Positions 8,217 through 16,977 of a stretch of DNA of 64,000 bases are shown piece after piece. This DNA is from JAITWN01 sp050486285 (GTDB taxonomy: Bacteria > Pseudomonadota > Gammaproteobacteria > SZUA-140), in NCBI GenBank assembly GCA_050486285.1, contig JBJHCZ010000005.1:1-64000 (forward strand). The letters are read 5' to 3'. The notes under the pieces are model-generated. The model ran no database searches. It was not told the origin of the DNA and saw only the letters and a list, made by a program, of their open reading frames with translations. Each line of letters begins with the position of its first letter. Position 1 is the stretch's first letter. Both the position numbers and the translations under genes were made by a program.

Positions 8217-11200
8217 TCAGTCCTCGTCCTTCGGCACCGGACGCGGCTTCCACCCGTGGTCGTCCGAGATGTGCCCCGTGTTCATGATCAGGCGCACGCC
8301 CGGCTCCACTTCGCGCATCGACATTGGCACCGTCCAGTTGTCCCACGCATGGACGCCCGGCGACTTGACTAACCCGACCATCGTCGACGCCTGTGCGCCG
8401 CGCTTTTCGTATGCCAATGTCCGACCGGGGACGCTCACTTCTTTCGCCCATTCGTCCGCGCGTTCCTTCAGTTCACGCTCGGCCAGACTCTTGATGGTGG
8501 TCGTCTCGCTGACGTTCCAAGCCCGCCTCACCAGCACGTCGATGGCCTCGGTGATCTCGGGCTTGTCGGACTTGTCCAATTCGCCTGCGCCTGCGTTCGG
8601 GCTGAAGGCATCGTTCTCCAGACGCATCAGGGAGAGCAGCGCGCCGGTCAGTCCGCGATCCATCGCGCGCGGCGAGAAAGGCGTCACCGACTGCGCTTCC
8701 ACGTGCTTGTAGAAGGTCGCGTGGTAATGCTCGAAGGTCTCATAGTGCGAGAGGTCGCGCGGACGCGCCCATGTAAGCACCGTGCAGACCAAGCCGGGGA
8801 AGGCGCGGCCCACGCGGCTGGTGGCTTGGATGTATTCCGCCGTACCCTTGGGCTGGCCGTTGATCGCCATCAGGCCCAAGCGATTCACGTCCACGCCCAC
8901 CGATAGCATGTTGGTCGCCAGCACCACGTCGATCGCGCGGGTGTCGCCCTCGTTCCATTTCGTCACGTACTTCCCGGTGGACGCATCGAACACGGCCTTG
9001 AACTTGACCTCCAGATCGTCGAGGTACTTCGGGATGTCCTGACTGGAAACGCGCGAGGTCAACTCGCGGATGTTGTTGACGCTACGCTGTGCGAGCGCGG
9101 GCCGTTCGACCATGCTCATCTGCACGCGGTAGGAACGTGTCTGCACGTCGTCCTCGGCCAAGCGCCGCATCCCGCCCAATTCGCGCAGCGAATTGAAATA
9201 GCCGACCATCGTCATGTACGGGTCGGCGGGTTCACCGAAGCGATCGAACAGGGCTTGTGCGGCTGTGAGGAAAGCGGTGTAGACGCGGATCAGCATCGCG
9301 GGCCGCGAGCTGCCGGGCGAGCACACGCCTAAATAGCGCCGTCCGGGCCGGTCTTCGATCGGGCGTTGCACCGAGAAGTAGTTGTCCTCCACGTCCAAGC
9401 CGTGTGGCGGGAATACCGACACACGCCGCATGAACACATTGTTCACCTGTTCTTTGGCCTTGCGCACCGTCGCCGTGGACGCGACGATTTTGGGTTTGAC
9501 GGTCTTGCCATCGAGTGTCCACCCGCACAGTTCATCGACGGCGGATTCGTACAGGCCGACCATCGTGCCCAACGGGCCGCTGATGAGGTGGAACTCGTCT
9601 TGGATGATCAGATCGGGCGGCCGGATCGGTGCGACGTTCTTGACCTTCACTGCAGACAAGCCTTTCCCGGCCTGATGATTGCCGGTGCAGTCCGCCTCGT
9701 TCCAGAGCAGGCCATGGCGCTCGCATTCCTGACTTACGCGACCGAACAGCGTTCGCACCTGACCGCGCCACGCCATCATGGCGAACTTGTCCACGGTGGC
9801 GATCATCATCGTCGGCGGGCGGTGGTAGATCTCCTCGTCCACGGTGAGCACCGGGATGCCGGGATGTGGCAGATTGCTCGACCTGCCGCGAGAAAATGTG
9901 CAACTGCTCTTTTTGTCACCGCAGTAAACCACGGTGCGACCACGCGCTCTGTCCACCGTCACGTCTTTTCCGGGGTCGATTTTCGAACCGCACCACGGGC
10001 AACTGGTGAGTTGAAGAGGGGAAGTCCTACCAGCCTTGTTCCTGTTCGTATCCCGCATGTCTTGAACGGCATAGTGACTTTCCTCGGTCGTGCCCGGCGT
10101 CACCTTGTTGCCCACCCACAGTCCGATGGTGAAAGGCTCCTTGCCGAGCGACTCATCGCCTTGCACGAGAGCATCTCGCCGAAGCTTTTCCATCGCGCAG
10201 ACCAGCGCGGTGGCGCGCTGGAACTGCTGCAAGGTCAGCAGACGCAGCGTGTAGCGCATGATCACGGCCAAACCGCGCGAGCCGTCGTAGCCGCCGAGCT
10301 TGCCTTGCAGACGGCGGATCGCCATCGTGAACGCCGCCACGCCCAGATAGGCTTCGGTCTTGCCGCCGCCGGTGGGGAACCACAGCAGATCTGCGTGGGC
10401 TTCCATCGGCTGCACGCGATCCGGATGCGTGGGGTCGGCCAGCGACGGGATCGATAACAGAAAGAACGCCAACTGAAACGGACGCCAGCTCCGGTTCTTC
10501 GGCAGATCGAACTGATCGACCGTCACATCATGCCCACGCCGCGCTTCGAGTGCGTACTGACTGCGCACGCGCTGGATGGCCATCGCCCGATTGGCGAAGC
10601 GAAAGGCCGCCAATGCCTTTTCGTCATTCTTTAGCGTGTCGATGCCCTGCTGCAAGCGCGTCTGGATTTCCTGGCACCGATCCAGCGCGTGTGCGGCCTG
10701 CGCGTCATATCCGGACACGTCCTTACCGATGCGGGCACGCTGCTCGGCGATCCACGCCGCATAGTCCATCGTCAGCACGTTCAAGGCATCGACCAACTCG
10801 GTGACGCTCAACGTAGCGAGCCGCTGCATGTCGAGCAGGCCACTTTCCACCATCTGCTTCATCGCCGAACGGTCGGCGGGGTCGAGGCCCGGTGTCTCCG
10901 TGACTTGTACTTCGTATTGCGGCAGGACGGTGGTGCGCACCTCGGTGGCCAGCGTTACGTCGTCCGCCATCTCGGTGTGTACGGCGACGCCATGCCCGAC
11001 CGCGAATTCCACGCGGTTGCGGTAGATCATCTCCAGCGATTCGCGCTCCGGGTCGTTCCCGTCGGCATCCAGCACGGGGCGACGCCGGAAGATGGCGTGC
11101 TTGGATGCCTCTGCTTCCGCACGCACGATCAGTTCCGGCTGAAACAGCCACGCCGTGTCGCGGTTGGTGTCGGGTTCTTCCTGCGCGTTGACCAGGAACA

Positions 11201-12212
11201 GCGTCACCAAGCGGTCGCCGTTGGCGTTCTTGGCACGGACGGAGCCCTGTATCCGCACAGCCGGCCGATTCGTGTCCGGCGCCCGATGGGGGATCACACC
11301 TTCGGTGAGCGGCAGCACCAGCTTCCCGCCGCAGGGGATGCGTTGCCAGACCTTGGCCCTTTGCCCATTGGGCCGCGTCAGTTCGTGTTCCTCGTTGGGC
11401 ACGCGCTCGTAGCTGCCCCAGCGCGCCTCGATCTCGATGCGCTCGGCGTCGCCATCCACGCAGAAGGTCATGCCGAAGCTGCTGGGCACCAGCGACTGAT
11501 TGCTGGCGGCATCGATCTCGTCCGAGCCGTCCGATTCGGGCTCCACCCGTCCCGTCGCCGTGCTGAACTCGGCACCGGGTTCGTGCTGGCCGGGCACGAT
11601 GGGGTCGGTGGGTTCCTCGACCTCGTCCTCTGCCAGTGGGCCTTCCAGCCCTTCGATACCGCCTTGGGCATCCTCACGCGGTGCCAGCTTGCCGACCAGA
11701 TAGCGGTCGCGCACGCTCATGTCCACGACCCACTCGTGCGGGCCGCCCGCCGGGCCGAGCAGGTCGTCCACTACGGCCAGTTGTAGCAGTTCTCGGATGT
11801 AGGCCCGATCCTCGCCCGGCGGTACGCCGCCGACGGTCTGATGCAGCGCCGTGGACAAGGCCGCGACGAACTCGTCCCACTGGATGCGCCCGACGTTCCC
11901 CGATGACGGCGGGGTCAACGAAACACTTGCGATCGGCACCGGGGCATCGGCGACGGACAGCCGGTCGAAGAAGATCGTGGTGGTTTCGAGATCGGAACGA
12001 AGCCGCAGCACGCGTCCGGCGCGGACGATCTCCCCGGCAGGGCTCAGCACGAGCACCCAATCATTTTCGGCGATGACCTGATACAGGGAGCGATCGCCCT
12101 TCAAGACCAAGATGTAGGGCGCGAGCCTGCGATCGGTGCCGAGACCGTGATCGACGGCGATCCATGCGTTGGGATGGCTGACCGTCTCCGTGTTCGAATC
12201 ATTTTTCATCAT
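8217..12212 (-). CDS. drmA: DrmA, superfamily 2 helicase of DISARM
   Basis: A 1331-residue helicase, the DISARM signature gene. Walker A WFPTGGGKTE lies at about residues 611-620. A DExH-type box reads IIQDEFHLISG, and motif III-like STATVRKA follows. The C-terminal helicase lobe has NMLSVGVDVNRLGLM and ATSRVGRAFPGL. A zinc-ribbon-like cluster (CPWCGSK and later cysteines) sits between motifs I and II. The first 600 residues are a helical and beta-rich extension as in the family. DrmA with DrmB is thought to recognise and translocate on incoming DNA. The ATG overlaps the stop of the upstream ASKHA gene. Confidence 0.93.
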   Translation of the reverse strand: MMKNDSNTETVSHPNAWIAVDHGLGTDRRLAPYILVLKGDRSLYQVIAENDWVLVLSPAGEIVRAGRVLRLRSDLETTTIFFDRLSVADAPVPIASVSLTPPSSGNVGRIQWDEFVAALSTALHQTVGGVPPGEDRAYIRELLQLAVVDDLLGPAGGPHEWVVDMSVRDRYLVGKLAPREDAQGGIEGLEGPLAEDEVEEPTDPIVPGQHEPGAEFSTATGRVEPESDGSDEIDAASNQSLVPSSFGMTFCVDGDAERIEIEARWGSYERVPNEEHELTRPNGQRAKVWQRIPCGGKLVLPLTEGVIPHRAPDTNRPAVRIQGSVRAKNANGDRLVTLFLVNAQEEPDTNRDTAWLFQPELIVRAEAEASKHAIFRRRPVLDADGNDPERESLEMIYRNRVEFAVGHGVAVHTEMADDVTLATEVRTTVLPQYEVQVTETPGLDPADRSAMKQMVESGLLDMQRLATLSVTELVDALNVLTMDYAAWIAEQRARIGKDVSGYDAQAAHALDRCQEIQTRLQQGIDTLKNDEKALAAFRFANRAMAIQRVRSQYALEARRGHDVTVDQFDLPKNRSWRPFQLAFFLLSIPSLADPTHPDRVQPMEAHADLLWFPTGGGKTEAYLGVAAFTMAIRRLQGKLGGYDGSRGLAVIMRYTLRLLTLQQFQRATALVCAMEKLRRDALVQGDESLGKEPFTIGLWVGNKVTPGTTEESHYAVQDMRDTNRNKAGRTSPLQLTSCPWCGSKIDPGKDVTVDRARGRTVVYCGDKKSSCTFSRGRSSNLPHPGIPVLTVDEEIYHRPPTMMIATVDKFAMMAWRGQVRTLFGRVSQECERHGLLWNEADCTGNHQAGKGLSAVKVKNVAPIRPPDLIIQDEFHLISGPLGTMVGLYESAVDELCGWTLDGKTVKPKIVASTATVRKAKEQVNNVFMRRVSVFPPHGLDVEDNYFSVQRPIEDRPGRRYLGVCSPGSSRPAMLIRVYTAFLTAAQALFDRFGEPADPYMTMVGYFNSLRELGGMRRLAEDDVQTRSYRVQMSMVERPALAQRSVNNIRELTSRVSSQDIPKYLDDLEVKFKAVFDASTGKYVTKWNEGDTRAIDVVLATNMLSVGVDVNRLGLMAINGQPKGTAEYIQATSRVGRAFPGLVCTVLTWARPRDLSHYETFEHYHATFYKHVEAQSVTPFSPRAMDRGLTGALLSLMRLENDAFSPNAGAGELDKSDKPEITEAIDVLVRRAWNVSETTTIKSLAERELKERADEWAKEVSVPGRTLAYEKRGAQASTMVGLVKSPGVHAWDNWTVPMSMREVEPGVRLIMNTGHISDDHGWKPRPVPKDED

Positions 12213-13834
12213 CGGTCTCCATAAAGATCCGTGTGATCGACACGTTCCTTCGTGCCTTGGGTGATTGGCTCGATGTCACGATGCGGGACGACACTGGCGA
12301 TGTTCTCTGCATCCTCCGTCAACCCGAGCGCCACGGTCAGCCTGTCGCCTGCATCGACACGTCGCGCATTTCCAGAGGTTGGATTCAATTCGATGAGTCG
12401 GAAATGTTTCGAAGAACCCAGTCGCTGCTCCACCCGCAACTTCACTTCTCTTTGCACAACCTCGATAGCCTGGCGATACAGGACGCAATTCGACCCACCA
12501 CCAGTGACGAATATCGGCAAGCCCTCGCGCCAAGCCGCACTATGCGGGTCTCCCCGAACGTTGGTGCGAGTTCCATCGATGACCCCAAAAATGCAGCGCA
12601 CGATTTGCCCTACGAACTCCTCGTCGACTGCAACGACCTCGTCCAGAATCTTGCCATTTCGTTGCCCGAAGTCCTCGGCAGATTCAACAGGCGTTGCGTC
12701 GTTCCACGAAAGATCGAGGTCGAGTCTGGAGTGACGGTTGTGGCGGAGATAGTGAGTGCCGAGGTAACGAACCGCAGAAAAGAAGATCGGGATACCTGGC
12801 GGAGATGCCCGATCATTTCGCATGACGACATTGAACGTCGCTACGTCGAGCGTGGCCGCACCGATGTCGATCAGCGCGTGCAATCCTTCCTTCACTTGCG
12901 TAGACCCTAGATACCCTGCGATTTGAGCGACGAACTCTGGCACGACCCCCGGTTCTGTCTCCAGACCGATGTCCGTTTCGGCGGTCTTCCACGCGGTCGT
13001 AATGTCGGACTCGTAAAGACGTTCCCGAGCTGCCAATTGCCAAGCGGTTCCAGCGATGCGCCGAAACACCTGAACGACCTTGGGGTTCTCGTGCGGCTCG
13101 GTGGGGCAACCGATATTCAGTTCCCAGCGCAGCGAACGTCCTGCGAGTCTTCGCCCAATATCCGTATTCCGGTACAAGAATGCTCTTGCGTAGCGGATGA
13201 CCAACGCCAGATACGCCACGCTGGCCATCGGACACTCATCCGTTCCAGCGATTTCGACGACTGGGAGCTTGAGATTCCCTCGGATATCTGCTTCGGTGGA
13301 GCGCTGCCAACAGAACTCGCCATTCGGCGCCCGAACGACGAAGCCGGGCACCACATAGCACCCCGTCTCCGAATCGTCCCCCGTGACGGCAGACCATTCG
13401 ACGGGCACCAGATCGACACCCGCTCGAATCGCTACTTTCGTAAAAGCGGTTCCAAAATCCACGCCGATTCTGACGACCATGGGTGTCGATTTTTCGCCTC
13501 GATGCTCGGGATGCTGCAACGATCTACCGGCGTCACTCCACTCCGGCATGACCAAAGAACATCCACCATCGATGCGAGGTCTGAAGGGCGGCGGTATTGG
13601 CCCGCCGGGTCGTGCCGACGGCATGTCGGCAGGCGCTCCGACCGTGTTCAATGTGGCGGATTGCCGAACGGGATTTCGGGTAATCGGGTTCTTCGACACC
13701 AAGCCATCGTTGGTCAGCCAGGATGGTGGTGGCTCGAAGTCGATCTTGGGTGGCTCATCACTTTGCTCTTTGCCACGCCCCGAATCGCGCAACGCGGCCT
13801 TGAGATCCCTCAGTTGCTCTTTCCAGCTCTTCAT
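12209..13834 (-). CDS. Actin/Hsp70-fold (ASKHA) ATPase embedded in the DISARM operon
   Basis: A 541-residue protein not among the standard DISARM genes. Residues about 1-115 are polar and proline-rich with no clear domain. From residue 121 the ASKHA pattern appears: VRIGVDFGTAFTKVAI (phosphate 1, Asp126), ALIDIGAATLDVATF (phosphate 2, Asp323) and IFVTGGGSN (adenosine motif, about 441-448). The molecule therefore looks like a complete sugar kinase/Hsp70/actin-type nucleotide switch, without an Hsp70 substrate-binding domain. It overlaps both neighbours by 4 nt, so it is a regular operon member. A role as an ATP-dependent regulator or filament-forming sensor is possible, but that is inference. 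Confidence 0.8.
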   Translation of the reverse strand: MKSWKEQLRDLKAALRDSGRGKEQSDEPPKIDFEPPPSWLTNDGLVSKNPITRNPVRQSATLNTVGAPADMPSARPGGPIPPPFRPRIDGGCSLVMPEWSDAGRSLQHPEHRGEKSTPMVVRIGVDFGTAFTKVAIRAGVDLVPVEWSAVTGDDSETGCYVVPGFVVRAPNGEFCWQRSTEADIRGNLKLPVVEIAGTDECPMASVAYLALVIRYARAFLYRNTDIGRRLAGRSLRWELNIGCPTEPHENPKVVQVFRRIAGTAWQLAARERLYESDITTAWKTAETDIGLETEPGVVPEFVAQIAGYLGSTQVKEGLHALIDIGAATLDVATFNVVMRNDRASPPGIPIFFSAVRYLGTHYLRHNRHSRLDLDLSWNDATPVESAEDFGQRNGKILDEVVAVDEEFVGQIVRCIFGVIDGTRTNVRGDPHSAAWREGLPIFVTGGGSNCVLYRQAIEVVQREVKLRVEQRLGSSKHFRLIELNPTSGNARRVDAGDRLTVALGLTEDAENIASVVPHRDIEPITQGTKERVDHTDLYGDR

Positions 13835-16800
13835 GGCCGCTTTCCCGCCCGCAACACATCCACGAACAAGACGCAGATATCACGCGTTTCAGCCGCAAAG
13901 GCTTGGCTCTTGCGCTCCAGTGTCGCTCGGCGGGTCTCCATTCGGGCCAAAAAGTCCTCCATCTTCTTACGTTCCGCATTCGCCAAGCCCTTGCGTCGTT
14001 TACCATCGGGGCTACTTCCATACAGTGATGCGTAGTATTCGTGGCTGTTGATCCGCTTCTCGAACCCCTCACGTTTCTTGCGAATGTGGTCGTCCAGTAA
14101 CTGCGAAAGCACATCAGCGCGGTCTCGGTTCTCGCGCCATTTTTCATCCTTGATCGCTTTGTACCGATCCCTGAGTATTTCCTCGCATCTCTCTGCGGCA
14201 ACCACTCCTGCTTCCGAAACGACATCGACCGCCACTGTCGGCCAGTCGTCGCCCGACTTCCTGACCGAGTCGAGCAAGGCTTCCGCCACCCGATCGTCTA
14301 GGGGCGGCTCACGGTCGAGCGGTACGGCAGCGACCAAGAGATGCTCCTCCTCTTTCACGCCGGAAAAGCTTGCCAATCGGGTCATCAGCGCATATCGGCC
14401 CGCCTCGACACCCTCGGTGGCGATTCTGGCCGCGTAGAGCGGAAAGCGATCCTCCACACCTTCGGCCCTGCGCGACAAAAAACGAACGATCGGATGGAAG
14501 CGATGGACGATCTCCACGCCGGGTTTGGGCTTGTCGGTGATCTTGTCGGTGAAGCGACAACGCTTCGTCTGGCCGGAAGCGAGACCGGTCTTCCCGACCA
14601 GATTCTCCCGCCTCACGAACTCATCCAACTCCGCAGCAAAACCAGGGCTCAAGCCGATGTCGAACGTGTCGGGATCACCATGAGCCGCGGCGAGCCGACA
14701 ACCGGGAACGTTCCGGAGGCATCCATCGACGTAACGGATCAAATCATGACGGGTGACGATTTTTCCATCGCCGCGTGCCGCTTCGATCTGCGCCAGCAAT
14801 TGCTGACCGTGGGCCACCAGTTGGATCGCCTCTCTCTCCAGTTCCTCCTGTTTTCTCCTGGCATTCTCGATCGCCAGCGCCACTTCCTCGATCAAGTGCG
14901 CTTCTTCGTCGACGGTCAGATGTTTCGACAATAAAACGTCTTCAAGCTTTCTTACTTGACCGAGAATTTCCTCCGTTTCCCCTAGGGTGCTCTCGAAAAC
15001 ACCGATGCGTTTGGCCAACCTCGCGAGAATGAGTGCATCGATCGTGTCCTTGTGAACGAAGTTCCACACCAAGATGCGCTTGGACTGTTGACCGATGCGA
15101 TCGATACGTCCGATACGCTGCTCTATGCGCATCGGGTTCCATGGCAGATCGTAGTTGACGACGAGACGGCAAAACTGCAAATCCACGCCTTCGGCAGCGA
15201 CGTCCGTGCAGACCAATACACGGCAATTCCGATCCTCGCGGAAAGCAGAGACTACGGCTTCCTTGTCGAATTCCGCGCCGCCCATCAATAACCCGGCCTC
15301 CACGTTCTCGGCGGAAAGTCGTTCGACGAGATAGCGTGCCGTGCCGCGAAAGGTAGTAAACACGATCGCCTTGGAATCTCGGTCCTCGGCCATGAATCGC
15401 TTGAATGCTTTGGAAAGCTCCGCGAATTTCGAGTCGTTTCTGCTCAGATCAGCAAACTCGAACTGGGGCAGCGTTCTGCTCGCCAGCCAGCGTTTTAGGC
15501 CTGACGTCCTTTCGGCCAACTTTTCCTCGTCTTCGTCGACCTCGTCCATCGTCGCCGCCATGGCATCGGCGTCGAGCCCGTCGTCGCGCCAAGTCCGCAG
15601 CAAGGCAGCCGGACTGGACGCAACCATCCGTTGTGGCGTGGAGAGCAAGAAACCGTGCTCGATGCCGTTGGCCAGCGCGTACTCCCGCGTTCCTTCGGTG
15701 ATCGCCTGATAAAGATCCCGCTCCACCGGTGACATTTCCGCCTCGAACACCGTCGGGTCACGCAACACCCGGTCGGACTGCACTTCCCGTTTGCGCGTGC
15801 GGCTGACGATATGCGCAAGCAAGTTGAGCCGTTCGAGTTTGGCTGCGATGTCTATGCGCCTGTCGTTCGTCCAGTCGGTGATCGACTCGGCTTCCTCGAT
15901 CAAGCGATCGACACGCTCGGATCGCTCGAACCATCGTGACGACTCGATTTCACGTATTGCCGCCATGATTTGGTCGGCATCGCTCGTCGGATTACGCACG
16001 ACGTCACTCGCAGCGATCACCGGGCGGTTGGCGAGGACGACGTTTCGGAAATCCTCTGGGTACTCGAAATGATCTGGATCGAGCAATCGCAATACATTGA
16101 ACAAGTCATTCGAACCGAGATTGATCGGTGTCGCCGAAAGCATCAACTGGTGTGTGCTGACATCCCTCAACAGGCTGCCCGTCCGCCATGCGCCCGTTTC
16201 TTCGTTGCGCATGTAGTGCGCTTCATCGAAGATCACCAAGTCCAGCAGCGGCTCTTGATCGGCATGGTGGTAGAGCAAGTCGGCGAGACGGGCGCGAACC
16301 GACCGCTTGGGCTTGTCGCTCTCGGTCGCGTCCCAGTCACTCGGAACTCGGATGCCTTGGTAGCTGACGATCCATGCGCGTTCCCGATGCTCGGACGAAT
16401 CCAGTTCTTGCCGCAACGTTTCCGCATCGACGACACGAGCATCCAGACCGAAGCGTGACGAAAGCTCGAACCGCCACTTCTCCCGAAGCATGGCGGGACA
16501 CACCACCAGCAGTCGGCGCATGTCGTAGCGGGCGCGCAGTTCAGTCCAGATCAATCCCGCCTCGATCGTTTTCCCCAGACCCACCTCATCCGCGATCAGC
16601 AGGCCGTTGACGGGTGAATCCAGCAGGGTCAGCAACGGCTTGTACTGATGCGGGTAGAAGTCGGTCTGGGTCAGGCCCATGGCATAGACGACGTTCGACA
16701 GACGCCCTGCCAGATGGATATGCGTCAGCAATTGGCGCAGATCATCTACTCGACCGTAACGTCCTTCTCGGATCAGCTCCAGAGGATCGTCGCCACCCGC

Positions 16801-16977
16801 ATCGGCCTCGACCAACTCCTCTTCGTAGTGCCAGTCCAGACGTCCATTCCAGTTCACGCGATACTGAGCACCGGACGCGCGCGCACGGGTCTGATCGGTG
16901 ACCGTGCCGATTTTGGCCGGATCATCGATATGGCGGACGAGCTGTCCTGGACTCCATGGCATATCTGAAATCCTCAC
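13831..16977 (-). CDS. SNF2/RapA-type superfamily 2 helicase (second helicase of the operon)
   Basis: A 1048-residue ATPase. The start is GTG 16977, overlapping the stop of the GHKL gene; an ATG lies five codons downstream. The N terminus looks like a small SH3/KOW-like barrel (PWSPGQLVRHIDDPAKIGTV), as in RapA-type translocases. Helicase motifs are complete: LIADEVGLGKTIEAG (I), LVIFDEAHYM (II), LMLSATPIN (III), SKAIVFTTFRGT (IV), CTDVAAEGVDLQFC (V) and QRIGRIDRIGQ (VI). A long charged coiled coil follows. Unlike DrmD it is not a standard DISARM gene. Duplex DNA translocation is expected; the partner is probably the GHKL or ASKHA protein beside it. Confidence 0.88.
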   Translation of the reverse strand: MRISDMPWSPGQLVRHIDDPAKIGTVTDQTRARASGAQYRVNWNGRLDWHYEEELVEADAGGDDPLELIREGRYGRVDDLRQLLTHIHLAGRLSNVVYAMGLTQTDFYPHQYKPLLTLLDSPVNGLLIADEVGLGKTIEAGLIWTELRARYDMRRLLVVCPAMLREKWRFELSSRFGLDARVVDAETLRQELDSSEHRERAWIVSYQGIRVPSDWDATESDKPKRSVRARLADLLYHHADQEPLLDLVIFDEAHYMRNEETGAWRTGSLLRDVSTHQLMLSATPINLGSNDLFNVLRLLDPDHFEYPEDFRNVVLANRPVIAASDVVRNPTSDADQIMAAIREIESSRWFERSERVDRLIEEAESITDWTNDRRIDIAAKLERLNLLAHIVSRTRKREVQSDRVLRDPTVFEAEMSPVERDLYQAITEGTREYALANGIEHGFLLSTPQRMVASSPAALLRTWRDDGLDADAMAATMDEVDEDEEKLAERTSGLKRWLASRTLPQFEFADLSRNDSKFAELSKAFKRFMAEDRDSKAIVFTTFRGTARYLVERLSAENVEAGLLMGGAEFDKEAVVSAFREDRNCRVLVCTDVAAEGVDLQFCRLVVNYDLPWNPMRIEQRIGRIDRIGQQSKRILVWNFVHKDTIDALILARLAKRIGVFESTLGETEEILGQVRKLEDVLLSKHLTVDEEAHLIEEVALAIENARRKQEELEREAIQLVAHGQQLLAQIEAARGDGKIVTRHDLIRYVDGCLRNVPGCRLAAAHGDPDTFDIGLSPGFAAELDEFVRRENLVGKTGLASGQTKRCRFTDKITDKPKPGVEIVHRFHPIVRFLSRRAEGVEDRFPLYAARIATEGVEAGRYALMTRLASFSGVKEEEHLLVAAVPLDREPPLDDRVAEALLDSVRKSGDDWPTVAVDVVSEAGVVAAERCEEILRDRYKAIKDEKWRENRDRADVLSQLLDDHIRKKREGFEKRINSHEYYASLYGSSPDGKRRKGLANAERKKMEDFLARMETRRATLERKSQAFAAETRDICVLFVDVLRAGKRP

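Noticed and set aside
8215..8451. Longer drmB start
   Set aside because: It would lie fully inside drmA in another frame. The ATG at 8214 gives the conserved DrmB N terminus.
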